Source of the DNA: a bacterium
GTDB lineage: Bacteria > Desulfobacterota > Deferrisomatia > Deferrisomatales > BM512
Assembly (NCBI GenBank): GCA_004322275.1
Contig: SCTA01000022.1
Coordinates: 62,001 to 126,000, forward strand
Reading direction: 5' to 3'
Length of the DNA stretch: 64,000 nucleotides
In this document: positions 43,295 through 52,148 of the stretch, piece by piece
Layout of the letters: every line of letters starts with the position of its first letter
Numbering within the stretch: position 1 is the first letter of the stretch
The notes under the pieces: model-generated
The model's input: the letters and a program-made list of their open reading frames with translations, nothing else
Databases searched by the model: none
Told to the model about the DNA's origin: nothing
Position numbers and translations under genes: made by a program

Positions 43295-44049
43295 AGATTC
43301 CGAAGGAGAGCCGGCAATTCGGCGGGGCGATGTGGGCGGCCACCACGATGGCGGTGGCGCTTGCGCTCTTCTTCGGGGTTCGCATAGCCATTGAGCTTAG
43401 CCCCTTCGTGGTCGAGAAGATCGAGGTCAGGGGGAACACCCAGACGCCCGCCGAGGAGGTGGTCTCGGCTTCCGGCCTCATGAGGGGTGAGAGCCTTTTT
43501 CAGAAAAAGCTCGCCCGGATAAAGGAAGACGTAGAGAAATTGCCCTGGGTTCATTCGTCGAAGATATCCCGGAGGCTTCCGGGCTCGGTGGTCATAGAGG
43601 TCGAGGAGTCGAAGCCCTCTTTCCTGATACGGCTGAGCGAGCGCCTCTACTACTTTTCCCTCGACGGGAAGGTTATCGACGCCCCGCTGAAGGCCGGAAT
43701 CGATTTTCCGGTTATCACCGGACTCGACTGGGAGGAGCTGGAAGGCGACTCCGAGAGGCGGGAGCAGGTTCTGGAGCTTCTGAAATACGCCGACCCCGCT
43801 TCCCTCGGGGGAAGGATAGAGGAGATACACTGCCACAGCCCGGAAAAATTCGTCATTTACGGGAATTTCCCGCTGTGCACGAAGATCGTGGTCGGAGCGG
43901 GGGATTTCGCCGAGAAATTCAAGGATTTCGCACGGTTGAAAAGAAAGCTGGACAAGCGCGGACAGTACGCCAAAAGCGCGGATTTGACGCTCGACGACAG
44001 GATTATCGCAAGGCTTGACACAATGGATGATGAGCGAGGAACCAGATGA
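43291..44049 (+). CDS. ftsQ: cell division protein FtsQ
   Basis: 252 residues from the ATG at 43291 (ATGA with the ddl stop). Short cytoplasmic tail, one membrane helix (about 15-36, WAATTMAVALALFFGVRIAI), POTRA domain (about 42-112: 'VVEKIEVRGNTQTPAEEVVS', 'LFQKKLARIKEDVEKLPWVH', 'ISRRLPGSVVIEVEESKPSF'), then the FtsQ/DivIB beta domain. Scaffold for FtsB/FtsL in the divisome. Order ddl-ftsQ-ftsA-ftsZ is canonical. Confidence 0.94.
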   Translation: MKIPKESRQFGGAMWAATTMAVALALFFGVRIAIELSPFVVEKIEVRGNTQTPAEEVVSASGLMRGESLFQKKLARIKEDVEKLPWVHSSKISRRLPGSVVIEVEESKPSFLIRLSERLYYFSLDGKVIDAPLKAGIDFPVITGLDWEELEGDSERREQVLELLKYADPASLGGRIEEIHCHSPEKFVIYGNFPLCTKIVVGAGDFAEKFKDFARLKRKLDKRGQYAKSADLTLDDRIIARLDTMDDERGTR

Positions 44050-45290
44050 AATCCCGCGTGAGGACACTTGTCGGGCTTGACATAGGCACCACGAAGATCT
44101 GCGCCGTCGTGGCTGAGGACACGCCCGACGGCCTCCAGATAATCGGCTACGGCACCCACCCCGCCAGCGGCCTGCGCAAGGGCGTGGTGGTAAACATAGA
44201 GTCTACCGTCCAGTCCATCAAAAAAGCGGTGGAAGAGGCGGAATTGATGTCGGGCCGCAAGATAAAGCAGGTCAGCGCGGGGATCGCCGGGGGCCACATA
44301 CAGGCTTTCAACAGCCACGGCGTAATAGCGCTGAAAGATCAGGAGGTCACTCCGGCGGAGGTGAAGAGGGTAATCGACGCAGCCAAGGCGGTGGCAATTC
44401 CGATGGACAGGGAGGTCCTTCACATCATTCCGCAGGAGTTCATCATCGACGATCAGGACGGCATCGTCGACCCCGTCGGGATGTGCGGGGTGCGCCTCGA
44501 AGTCCACGTTCATATAGTCACCGGGGCGGTGGCTGCGGCCCAGAACATAGTGAAGTGCTGCAACCGGGCGGACCTTGAGGTGGCGGACATTGTCCTGGAG
44601 CCTCTCGCCAGCGCGGAGGCGGTGCTCACTCCCGACGAGAAGGAGCTGGGCGTCGTCGTCGTGGACATGGGCGGCGGGACTACCGACGTGGTGGTCATCG
44701 GGCAGGGCTCGGTGAAGCACACCTCGGTGCTCACCCTCGGCGGCAACCACGTTACCAGCGACATCGCGATGGGGCTTCGCACCCCCTCCGCCGAGGCGGA
44801 GAAGATAAAGAGGAAGCACGCCTGCGCCCTAGTCAGCAAGGTGGGCAAGGACGAGACGATAGAGGTTCCGGGGGTCGGCGGAAGAAGGCCCCGGATACTG
44901 AACCGAAGGATTCTGGCGGAGATAGTCGAGCCCCGGGTCGAGGAGATTTTCTCCCTTATACGGCAGGATCTCCAGAACCGCGGCATCGAGGACATGGTCG
45001 TCTCCGGAGTAGTCCTCTGCGGCGGCGGAAGCCTTCTGGACGGAACGGTGGAGCTCGCCGAGCAGGTCTTCGGCCTCCCCGTCAGGCGCGGCGAGCCGAG
45101 GGACATCCTCGGTCTGGTGGATCAGCTCAAAGACCCCGCCTACGCCACCGGCGTCGGGCTGGTACGCCACGCCTGGCTGAAGCGCGACGAGCAGGGCGCG
45201 GCTCTCGACGAATCGGACGAGAAGCTTTTTTCGAGGATAACGCAAAAAATGAAGGGCTGGTTTCAGCAGTTCTTTTTCGGAGAAGAGTAA
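44046..45290 (+). CDS. ftsA: cell division protein FtsA
   Basis: 414 residues. Actin-like membrane tether of FtsZ. Seen: 'LVGLDIGTTKICAVVAEDTP', SHS2/1C domain with 'QVSAGIAGGHIQAFNSHGVI', phosphate-2 loop VVVVDMGGGTTDVVVIGQGS, 'LGGNHVTSDIAMGLRTPSAE', adenosine loop 'VVLCGGGSLLDGTVELAEQV', and a C-terminal amphipathic helix (MKGWFQQFFFGEE) for membrane binding. RBS GAGGAACCAG; overlaps ftsQ by 4 bp. Confidence 0.97.
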   Translation: MKSRVRTLVGLDIGTTKICAVVAEDTPDGLQIIGYGTHPASGLRKGVVVNIESTVQSIKKAVEEAELMSGRKIKQVSAGIAGGHIQAFNSHGVIALKDQEVTPAEVKRVIDAAKAVAIPMDREVLHIIPQEFIIDDQDGIVDPVGMCGVRLEVHVHIVTGAVAAAQNIVKCCNRADLEVADIVLEPLASAEAVLTPDEKELGVVVVDMGGGTTDVVVIGQGSVKHTSVLTLGGNHVTSDIAMGLRTPSAEAEKIKRKHACALVSKVGKDETIEVPGVGGRRPRILNRRILAEIVEPRVEEIFSLIRQDLQNRGIEDMVVSGVVLCGGGSLLDGTVELAEQVFGLPVRRGEPRDILGLVDQLKDPAYATGVGLVRHAWLKRDEQGAALDESDEKLFSRITQKMKGWFQQFFFGEE

Positions 45291-45370
45291 CGGGCCGGGC
45301 GCGAAGGGAAACGCGCAAGGTCCTTAATTGACGGTCGTCTCTTGAGGGCGAGAAAAAAGGAGTGGGAAAG

Positions 45371-46612
45371 ATGGCCAAGTTTACGCTTGAAGCACCAACG
45401 GTGGCCGTGCAGCAGCCTTCGCAGCCTGCATCGGTCCAAAGCACAAAAATGCCCGTGGCGAACAGGCACCGGGCGACGATCAAGGTAATCGGCGTCGGCG
45501 GCGCGGGCGGAAACGTTCTCGACACCATGATAGCGGGCGGGGTCAGCGGCGTCGAGTTCATCGTCGCCAACACCGACGCGCAGGCGCTTGAGGACAAGAA
45601 CGCCAAGACGCGCCTCCAGCTCGGGGCGGGGCTGACGAGGGGCCTCGGAGCGGGAGGCGACCCGAACATGGGGCGTCAGGCCGCCATCGAGTCCACCGCC
45701 CACATCAACGAGCTTATCGGCACGGCGGACATGGTCTTCATCACCGCGGGGATGGGCGGCGGCACCGGCACCGGAGCCAGTCCCGTCATCGCGAAACAGG
45801 CCAAGGAAGCCGGGGCGCTGACCGTCGGCGTGGTCACCAAGCCCTTCACCTTCGAGGGCAAGCGCAGGATGAAAAGAGCCGAGGAGGGAATCACGGCGCT
45901 CAAGGAGTGCGTTGACACCCTTCTGATCATCCCCAACGAGCGGCTCCTCGAAATAGCGGGCGAAAACGCCACCACGGAGGAGGCTTACGCCCTCGTGGAC
46001 AACGTCCTTTGCCAGGCGGTGCGCGGGATATCCGATCTCATCACCACCTCCGGCAGGATAAACGTCGATTTCGCCGACGTGCGCGCCGTCATGAGCACTC
46101 GCGGCATGGCGCTCATGGGCACCGGCATACGCTCGGGCGACGGCAGGGCTTCCGCCGCGGCCCACGACGCGGTATCGAGCCCCCTTCTCGCCAACGCCTC
46201 GATACAGGGCGCGAAGATGGTGCTTATCAACTTTCGCGGCAGCTCCAACCTCACGATGGGCGAGATCAATGAGGCGGCCAACTACATTCAGGAAGCGGCC
46301 CACGACGACGCGGAGATCTTCTTCGGCCACGTCATCGACGAGAACATGAAGGATTCGGTGGAAGTTACCGTCATCGCCACCGGCTTCGACGAAGCCAAAT
46401 CCGACCAGATTCTCGACATGCCGGTGCAGAAGGTGGTCAACGGGAGCCACATGGAAAGCAAGGAGCCGGTGAACCACGACGTTCCGGCGTTCATCAGAAA
46501 AGAGCGGGAAAAGTACGGCTCCGCGATGAGGGTCACCCGCATCGCCACGGGCGATTCCGATTACTGCAGCGACCTGGACGCCCCGACTTTCCTGCGCAAG
46601 CAGGCAGATTAG
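45371..46612 (+). CDS. ftsZ: cell division protein FtsZ
   Basis: 413 residues from the ATG at 45371 (GGAG upstream; a GTG at 45362 is possible). Tubulin-like GTPase of the Z ring. Core begins with IKVIGVGGAGGNVLDTMI at about residue 37, so there is an unusually long N-terminal extension rich in Gln, Pro, Ser and Val (VQQPSQPASVQST). GTP motifs: GMGGGTGTGASPVIAK, 'DFADVRAVMSTRGMALMG'. The C-terminal peptide DLDAPTFLRKQAD matches the FtsA-binding tail. 80-bp gap after ftsA. Confidence 0.97.
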   Translation: MAKFTLEAPTVAVQQPSQPASVQSTKMPVANRHRATIKVIGVGGAGGNVLDTMIAGGVSGVEFIVANTDAQALEDKNAKTRLQLGAGLTRGLGAGGDPNMGRQAAIESTAHINELIGTADMVFITAGMGGGTGTGASPVIAKQAKEAGALTVGVVTKPFTFEGKRRMKRAEEGITALKECVDTLLIIPNERLLEIAGENATTEEAYALVDNVLCQAVRGISDLITTSGRINVDFADVRAVMSTRGMALMGTGIRSGDGRASAAAHDAVSSPLLANASIQGAKMVLINFRGSSNLTMGEINEAANYIQEAAHDDAEIFFGHVIDENMKDSVEVTVIATGFDEAKSDQILDMPVQKVVNGSHMESKEPVNHDVPAFIRKEREKYGSAMRVTRIATGDSDYCSDLDAPTFLRKQAD

Positions 46613-46616
46613 TTTT

Positions 46617-48221
46617 TTGACCAAGGTTCGCCGTCCCGCCGGCCGCGCCGGATACGCCCTCATTTTCCCTAACCGTTGCGGGGTGGGAATGGCGAACCTG
46701 GGGCTGCAGTCCCTCTACCGCATCATCAGCGCCCTGCCCGGGGCCGTCTGCGACCTCCACTTCGCGGACAGGCCCCGGGGCCTTTTAACGGGCCAGTCCA
46801 TAGCAAGCTCCAGCATCATCGCCTTTTCCCTCTCCTTTGAAGGCGATTACCCCGCGATTCCCGAAATTCTCCGGCAGGCGGGGATTGCGCCGCTCGCCGC
46901 CGACAGGGGCGAGGACTCCCCGCTCCTACTGGCAGGAGGGATGGCGGCAACCCTCAACCCCGAGCCCCTCGCGGAGATCTTCGACATCTTCTACCTCGGC
47001 GAGGCGGAAGGCCCCTTCGCCCTTCTCCACGAGTTTCTGTCCGAAAATATTGGCCTTGAACGGTCTCTACTCCTTGGCAGACTCGCCGCCGCCTCCCTTC
47101 CCGGCGTCTACGTCCCCTCCGCCTACAGGGTCGCCGCCGATTATTCAAGGGAACCGCTTCACGGCGCTCCGGAGAAGGTGGCGATGCAAAGGGCGCCGGA
47201 GGGGTGGGAACCGGCGCACACCGTTATCGCCGGGGGCGAGGACGACCCCTTCGGGGGGGCGCGGCTGCTCGAAATAAGCAGGGGCTGCCCCCACGGGTGC
47301 AGATTCTGCGCCACGGGCTATCTCGCCAGGCCCGCCCGCTTCATCCCCTTTGAAAAACTCCTTCCCTACATCGAAAAATACGCCGGAAAGGGCGAGCGCA
47401 TCGGCCTCGTCGGGGCCGCGGTCTCCAACCACCCCGAGTTCGCAAGGATCGCCCGCGAAATTCTCGCCGCGGGGGGCGGCTTCACGGTTTCCTCTTTTCG
47501 CGCCGAGACCCTTGACGACGAAATGCTCGGGCTCCTCCGGGAAGGCGGGCTAAAGACCCTTACCCTCGCTATCGAGGCAGGCACGGAGCAGCTACGGCGG
47601 AGGGCGGGAAAGACCCTCGACGAGGAGGCTCTTTTAAGAGCGGCGCAGCTTGCCTCCCGCCACAGGGTCTCCCGGTTGAAAGTCTACGCGATGGTCGGCC
47701 TTCCGGGCGAGGAGGATTCAGACGTAGAAGAGCTCGCCAGACTCGCGGGCAGGGTAAAGACCGCCCTCGGAAGGGGCAACGTAACCCTGAGCGCCGCCCC
47801 CTTCGTCCCGAAGCCCCACACTCCCTTCCAGTGGGAAAAGATGGAGGACGAAGAGGTGCTGAGGAGGAGAATCCGCCTTCTCAAGAGGATTTCCGGCCCC
47901 ATCTCCGGCCTCACGGTCGACGCCGAGTCGCCGAAATGGTCCCTCGTTCAGGGGCTCTTGTCCAGAGCCGGGCGCGAAGCGGGGAAGTGGCTCGCGGGAG
48001 GCGGTGAAGGCGTCCAGTGGCCGCGAATCCTCCGGACGCCGGAGGCTGCGGGAATTCTCGGCGCAAGAGACCCGGACGCCCTCCTGCCGTGGGATTTCAT
48101 CTCGGAAACCCCCCGCAGGGAGCTTCTTCTCGAAGAGCGAAGAAGAAGCGGGCTCATCCTTCCGCCCATGCCCTGCCCCTCGGAAAGCTGCCGGTTTTGC
48201 GGAATATGCCGGGGAGACTGA
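46617..48221 (+). CDS. B12-binding-type radical SAM protein
   Basis: 534 residues from a TTG at 46617, only 4 bp after the ftsZ stop and without a clear RBS. N-terminal part (about 10-200) looks like the cobalamin-binding Rossmann region of the B12 radical SAM class ('FPNRCGVGMANLGLQSLYRI', 'LAGGMAATLNPEPLAEIFD', 'FYLGEAEGP'). Radical SAM cluster CPHGCRFC (Cys224, 228, 231), then 'TLTLAIEAGTEQLRRRAG' and 'VYAMVGLPGEEDSDVEELAR'. A second Cys set at the very end (Cys520, 525, 528, 531) could hold another Fe-S cluster. Substrate unknown. A similar gene after ftsZ occurs in Geobacter-like genomes. Confidence 0.88.
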   Translation: MTKVRRPAGRAGYALIFPNRCGVGMANLGLQSLYRIISALPGAVCDLHFADRPRGLLTGQSIASSSIIAFSLSFEGDYPAIPEILRQAGIAPLAADRGEDSPLLLAGGMAATLNPEPLAEIFDIFYLGEAEGPFALLHEFLSENIGLERSLLLGRLAAASLPGVYVPSAYRVAADYSREPLHGAPEKVAMQRAPEGWEPAHTVIAGGEDDPFGGARLLEISRGCPHGCRFCATGYLARPARFIPFEKLLPYIEKYAGKGERIGLVGAAVSNHPEFARIAREILAAGGGFTVSSFRAETLDDEMLGLLREGGLKTLTLAIEAGTEQLRRRAGKTLDEEALLRAAQLASRHRVSRLKVYAMVGLPGEEDSDVEELARLAGRVKTALGRGNVTLSAAPFVPKPHTPFQWEKMEDEEVLRRRIRLLKRISGPISGLTVDAESPKWSLVQGLLSRAGREAGKWLAGGGEGVQWPRILRTPEAAGILGARDPDALLPWDFISETPRRELLLEERRRSGLILPPMPCPSESCRFCGICRGD

Positions 48222-48294
48222 AAAATCTCCATAGTTGAAAGAGGGTTTATTTGATAAGGTTAGCGTATGGGGGACAAAGGCAGGACAGTTTTTA

Positions 48295-50391
48295 ATGCAA
48301 AATGACAAAACCCCGGGGTTCAGACGGTTCTTCGCATTCCGCTTCGCGATTCTCATCATCGCGGCGGCGCTTTTTTCCGTCGCGCTAACCTCCGGCGGCC
48401 TTTACCATTTTTATACCTCCTCGCTGGACGAAGACGCCAATCTGGCCTCAAGCCAGTTCCGCCGCGAGATAGACCACGTCCAGCGCGAGATGGAGGTGAA
48501 CGTTCAGGAGATGGCGCGCCTCGCCGCTCCGGTCGATTCCGGCACCGCTTTCGCCGCCCTTTCGGGAAAGAGCGATTTGAAGGTTCTCGGAATAGGCAAC
48601 AGAGACTGGTGGAGCAACCATTTCAGCTTTCCGGCGGAGGTGGTGGACACGGCCTTCAGCTGTTTCGGGTGCGGCCAGCTTGTCAAGCTTCGGGACGGTC
48701 CCCTTCTTTTCCTCGTCTCCGCGGCGGTAAATTCCTCCTCCGGCGAACCTTTGCGCCTGCTCGCGACAAGAGACCTCGGGCAGCGGTGGCTGGAAGAGAC
48801 GAGCCAGCGCATAGGGGCCGAGCTCGCCCTTTGCGACGAGGAAGGCTACATAAGCGCGTCGAGCTTCGACCGCTCCTCCGATTTTTCCAGCTCCTTTCTT
48901 TCGATCCCCTACGACGATCTCGTGAACATAGCGGACAAACCCTACGGCTTTCGGCTTTACCCGCTGGAATCGGGGGGAATCAAGCTCGGTTACTTCGCGG
49001 TTTTCTCTCCCGCCGCCCCTCTCCAGTCCCTCGCCTTCAAGCTCGGAGCTTTCCAGATCGGCGGCTCCCTTCTCGCCCTTTTGGCCTTCTATTTTCTCTA
49101 CGTCACCACCTTTCGGACGACGACCAGAGAACTGGGGGATCTGGCCAGATGGGCCGAGGATTTCTCCGGGTTTTCCGAAGCCCCGCCTCCCCCTTCCGGG
49201 CGCTTTCAGGAGGTAAGGGTCCTCTCAAACGCCTTCAAAAGACTCGTCGGAAGGCTGAACACCGCCTCCGAAGAGGTGCTCCGGCAAAACGAGAAACTCG
49301 AAGAGCAGGTCAGGAACAAGACCCTTGAGATCTTCGCCAACCACTCGCTGCTCAAGGACATCCTCTCCGAGATGCCGCAGGCTGTCCTGCTGCTGGAAGA
49401 GGACCACACCATCGCCTACGCCAACGAAAACGCCGTCTCGATCTTCGGGGCGGTGCCGGGGATGCGCCTGCCCGGCCCCCTTGCGATAGCGCTTGCGGGC
49501 CATTTCACCGACGATTCCCAGAACGAGGAGGTTAAATTCACCCTTTCCGGCATGGACTATTCCTCGGTGGTCAGGGCTGTCGGAAGTCCTCCGCGAAGCC
49601 TGGTGCTGGTGCGCGACGAAACGCGAAAGCTCGCCATCGAAAGGCAGCTTCTGCAGGCGCAGAAGCTCGAAGCGGTCAGCAGGCTCGCGGGAGGGGTCGC
49701 CCACGAATTCAACAACGCGCTCGCGTCGATACTGCCGGGGGTCGAGATGCTGCGGCTTCGCACCGACGATCCGAAAGCGCTGGGGTATCTGGACGTAATT
49801 GAAAACGCCGCTCACAGGGGCGCGGACGTGGTGAAGCAGATCTTGTCTTTCAGCAGGTCTTCCGAGGAATCCAGAAACCGCCTCAGGGTGAACAGCGTGG
49901 TCGAGGTAGCGGTAAAGCTCCTTCGACCTGCGTCCAAAAGCGTGGAAATCCTCTGGAACCCCGGACAGGAGGTACCGGATATCCTCGGCGACGAGCGTCA
50001 GCTTCAGCAGATGATACTGAATCTCGCTATAAATTCACTGGACGCGCTGGAGGGAAAGGGAAGGATAACGATAGAGACCTGGGCGGGGGAAAAATCGGGA
50101 GAGGCCTGCCTGGCCATCACCGACAACGGCCCCGGCATACCGCCCCACATAGTCCAGAGCATCTTCGACCCCTTCTTCACGACGAAGGAGCCGGGCATGG
50201 GGACGGGGCTCGGCCTCGCCATAGCCTTCGCGGTCGTCGAGGGCCACGGCGGCACCATAAGGCACATCAGGCCGACCGAGGGCGGCGCCCGCTTCGAGAT
50301 ACGGTTTCCCGGCATACAGGAGCCTCCCCTGACCACGGGTGCGAGAAACGGCAGCACCGGGATGAGGGACGAGGATATCGTAATCCGCTGA
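48295..50391 (+). CDS. membrane sensor histidine kinase with PAS domain
   Basis: 698 residues from the ATG at 48295; a TTG at 48235 would add 20 residues. Membrane helix (about 13-36), periplasmic sensor region (about 40-245) with a Cys pair in SCFGCGQ (Cys123/126), second helix (about 255-275), HAMP-like linker, coiled coil, PAS domain (about 360-455, 'MPQAVLLLEEDHTIAYANEN'), HisKA with phosphate-accepting His470 in VAHEFNNALASILPG, and HATPase (N box NLAINSLDALEG, G1 DNGPGIPPHI, 'GMGTGLGLAIAFAVVEGHGG'). No receiver domain and no response regulator adjacent, so its partner is elsewhere. Confidence 0.9.
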   Translation: MQNDKTPGFRRFFAFRFAILIIAAALFSVALTSGGLYHFYTSSLDEDANLASSQFRREIDHVQREMEVNVQEMARLAAPVDSGTAFAALSGKSDLKVLGIGNRDWWSNHFSFPAEVVDTAFSCFGCGQLVKLRDGPLLFLVSAAVNSSSGEPLRLLATRDLGQRWLEETSQRIGAELALCDEEGYISASSFDRSSDFSSSFLSIPYDDLVNIADKPYGFRLYPLESGGIKLGYFAVFSPAAPLQSLAFKLGAFQIGGSLLALLAFYFLYVTTFRTTTRELGDLARWAEDFSGFSEAPPPPSGRFQEVRVLSNAFKRLVGRLNTASEEVLRQNEKLEEQVRNKTLEIFANHSLLKDILSEMPQAVLLLEEDHTIAYANENAVSIFGAVPGMRLPGPLAIALAGHFTDDSQNEEVKFTLSGMDYSSVVRAVGSPPRSLVLVRDETRKLAIERQLLQAQKLEAVSRLAGGVAHEFNNALASILPGVEMLRLRTDDPKALGYLDVIENAAHRGADVVKQILSFSRSSEESRNRLRVNSVVEVAVKLLRPASKSVEILWNPGQEVPDILGDERQLQQMILNLAINSLDALEGKGRITIETWAGEKSGEACLAITDNGPGIPPHIVQSIFDPFFTTKEPGMGTGLGLAIAFAVVEGHGGTIRHIRPTEGGARFEIRFPGIQEPPLTTGARNGSTGMRDEDIVIR

Positions 50392-50395
50392 AACA

Positions 50396-50414
50396 GGGGC
50401 TTTTGAAAAGCCCC
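50396..50414. terminator. hairpin between convergent genes
   Basis: GGGGCTTTTGAAAAGCCCC fills exactly the gap between the stop of the histidine kinase (plus) and the stop of the sigma-54 activator (minus). Symmetric, so it could end transcription from both sides; U-runs are short. Confidence 0.6.
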
Positions 50415-51962
50415 CTAAGTGTACTTTTTGGGTTCTATCCTGTACTTGGTAATTTTGTAGCCCAAAATCCTCTGGGTGGTTTTAAGCCTCTGGGCCGCTT
50501 TTCTGATGTTTCCCCTGGTGGCCTTCAGGGCGTCGATTATTATATCCGTCTCGAAATTCGCCACCGCCTCGTCGAAGGAGAGGTCTTCTCCGCCTCCCGA
50601 GGTGGCTTCCGCCGTCTGGAGGGTCGGCGGCAGGTGGTAGGAGTGGATCGCGGGGCCATTGCACAAAAGGACGGCCCTTTCGATGCAGTTCTCAAGCTCT
50701 CGCACGTTTCCCGGCCAGTGGTAGCTCATCAGCATGTCTATAGCGGGGGTGGTTATCCTGCGTATCTCCTTGCCGTTTTCGCGTGAGTACTTTTCGAGGA
50801 AGTGCTCCGCCAGAAGGAGGATGTCGGTCTTTCTCTCGCGCAGGGCGGGCATGTAGATGGGGAAAACGTTTAGCCGGTAGTAGAGGTCTTCCCTGAATTT
50901 TCCCTCTTTTATCTCTTCTTCGAGATTCCTGTTCGTGGCGGCGATTATGCGCAGGTTGATCTTTATCGTCTTCACCCCGCCGACCCGCTCGAACTCCTTT
51001 TCCTGCAGAACCCGAAGGAGCTTTACCTGAATCGCCGGGTTCAGGTCCCCTATCTCGTCCAGAAAGATGGTGCCCCCCGAGGCAAGCTCGAAGCGCCCCT
51101 GCTTGGCTTCCGCAGCCCCGGTGAAGGCCCCCTTCTCATGGCCGAAAAGCTCGCTTTCGATGAGGGTCTCGGGAATGGCGGAACAGTTGACCTTTATGAG
51201 CGGCCTGCCGGAGCGAAGGCTCCCGTAGTGGATGGCGTTCGCCACCAGTTCCTTTCCCGTGCCGCTCTCGCCCCTTATGAGCACGGTGGCGTTGGACTTG
51301 GCGACCTGGGCTATCATGGCGTAGACGTGGTGCATCGCCTTGGAGTTGCCGATGATGTTGGAGATGTTGTACTTGGTGACGAGGTCGGTCTGGAGGCGCT
51401 CTTTTTCGGCGACCAGTTTTGAGCGCTCGTCGTCGCGCATTTTGTGAACCTTGACCGCCTGGCCGATCATCGAGGCGATGATTTCGAGGAGGCGCACGTC
51501 CTCGGTGAAGCTCACATCGGGGCTGAAGAGGCGATCCACGCTCAGGGCTCCGACCGTCTCGTCCCCGGCCTTGATGGGCACGCACAAAAAGGAGATGTCT
51601 TCTTTCGAGATGTCTCCCCTGCTCTTGGTCCTGTTGAGGAAGAGGGGCTCCTTGCCGATGGACTGGACGACCATCGGCTCTCCGGTCGCCACGACGGTGC
51701 CTGTGACGCCCTCGCCCAGCCGGTAGCGCCCGCGCTTCTTCTCGGCTTCGGTCAGCCCGAGCGAGGTTTCTATCTCTATATCGCCCGTCAGCCTGTTGAG
51801 CAGGGCGACCGTCCCCCTGTTCATGCCGAGTTTTTTGGACAGAACCCCGAGTATTTTTTCGAGCACCTGCCGCAGGTCGAGACTTGCGGCAAGGGCCTGA
51901 CTCACCTCGTAAAGCGCCGTCAGTTCGTGGATTTTATTCTGTAGCGAATCTCTGCTCAACAT
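50415..51962 (-). CDS. NifA-like sigma-54-dependent transcriptional activator (GAF-AAA+-HTH)
   Basis: 515 residues from the ATG at 51962 (GGAGGAG before it); the longer frame from 52058 has no RBS. GAF domain (about 25-170, '[20 protein letters not shown]', '[20 protein letters not shown]'), AAA+ domain (about 200-435) with [18 protein letters not shown], the sigma-54 contact loop GAFTGA, '[20 protein letters not shown]', '[20 protein letters not shown]' and '[20 protein letters not shown]', then a Fis-type HTH ([20 protein letters not shown]). The layout is that of NifA/FhlA-type activators. Divergent from a GlnA-like gene, hence nitrogen control is an attractive guess. Confidence 0.93.
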   Translation of the reverse strand: MLSRDSLQNKIHELTALYEVSQALAASLDLRQVLEKILGVLSKKLGMNRGTVALLNRLTGDIEIETSLGLTEAEKKRGRYRLGEGVTGTVVATGEPMVVQSIGKEPLFLNRTKSRGDISKEDISFLCVPIKAGDETVGALSVDRLFSPDVSFTEDVRLLEIIASMIGQAVKVHKMRDDERSKLVAEKERLQTDLVTKYNISNIIGNSKAMHHVYAMIAQVAKSNATVLIRGESGTGKELVANAIHYGSLRSGRPLIKVNCSAIPETLIESELFGHEKGAFTGAAEAKQGRFELASGGTIFLDEIGDLNPAIQVKLLRVLQEKEFERVGGVKTIKINLRIIAATNRNLEEEIKEGKFREDLYYRLNVFPIYMPALRERKTDILLLAEHFLEKYSRENGKEIRRITTPAIDMLMSYHWPGNVRELENCIERAVLLCNGPAIHSYHLPPTLQTAEATSGGGEDLSFDEAVANFETDIIIDALKATRGNIRKAAQRLKTTQRILGYKITKYRIEPKKYT

Positions 51963-52000
51963 GGTTCTCCTCCGTGTGCGCCACAAAAGTACACGACTTT

Positions 52001-52014
52001 TTGTATAATTACAA
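52001..52014. promoter_or_regulatory. inverted repeat in the activator/GlnA-like divergent region
   Basis: TTGTATAATTACAA: 5-bp arms TTGTA/TACAA around TAAT; also contains TATAAT in the plus direction (52004-52009) but without a decent -35. About 40 bp before the activator start. Could be an operator or simply a promoter. Confidence 0.35.
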
Positions 52015-52148
52015 TAATGTAGTGGTAAAATCATCGTCGAGCATTTTTGTATCGTCATTCTTGGCTCGTGCGCTTTGCGCCAACTCTGTTAAAGTATCAG
52101 GCCATGATTTGCGGGGGGTTTCCCCCGCTCGGGCCGAAGGAGTTTTTG

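Noticed and set aside
48295-51962. Histidine kinase and sigma-54 activator as a two-component pair
   Set aside because: The activator has a GAF domain and no receiver domain with a phospho-acceptor Asp, and the genes are convergent.
52061-52085. TTGGCTCG...TTTGCG resembling a sigma-54 -24/-12 promoter before the GlnA-like gene
   Set aside because: The distance from GG to GC is 14 bases instead of 12, so sigma-54 would not fit.
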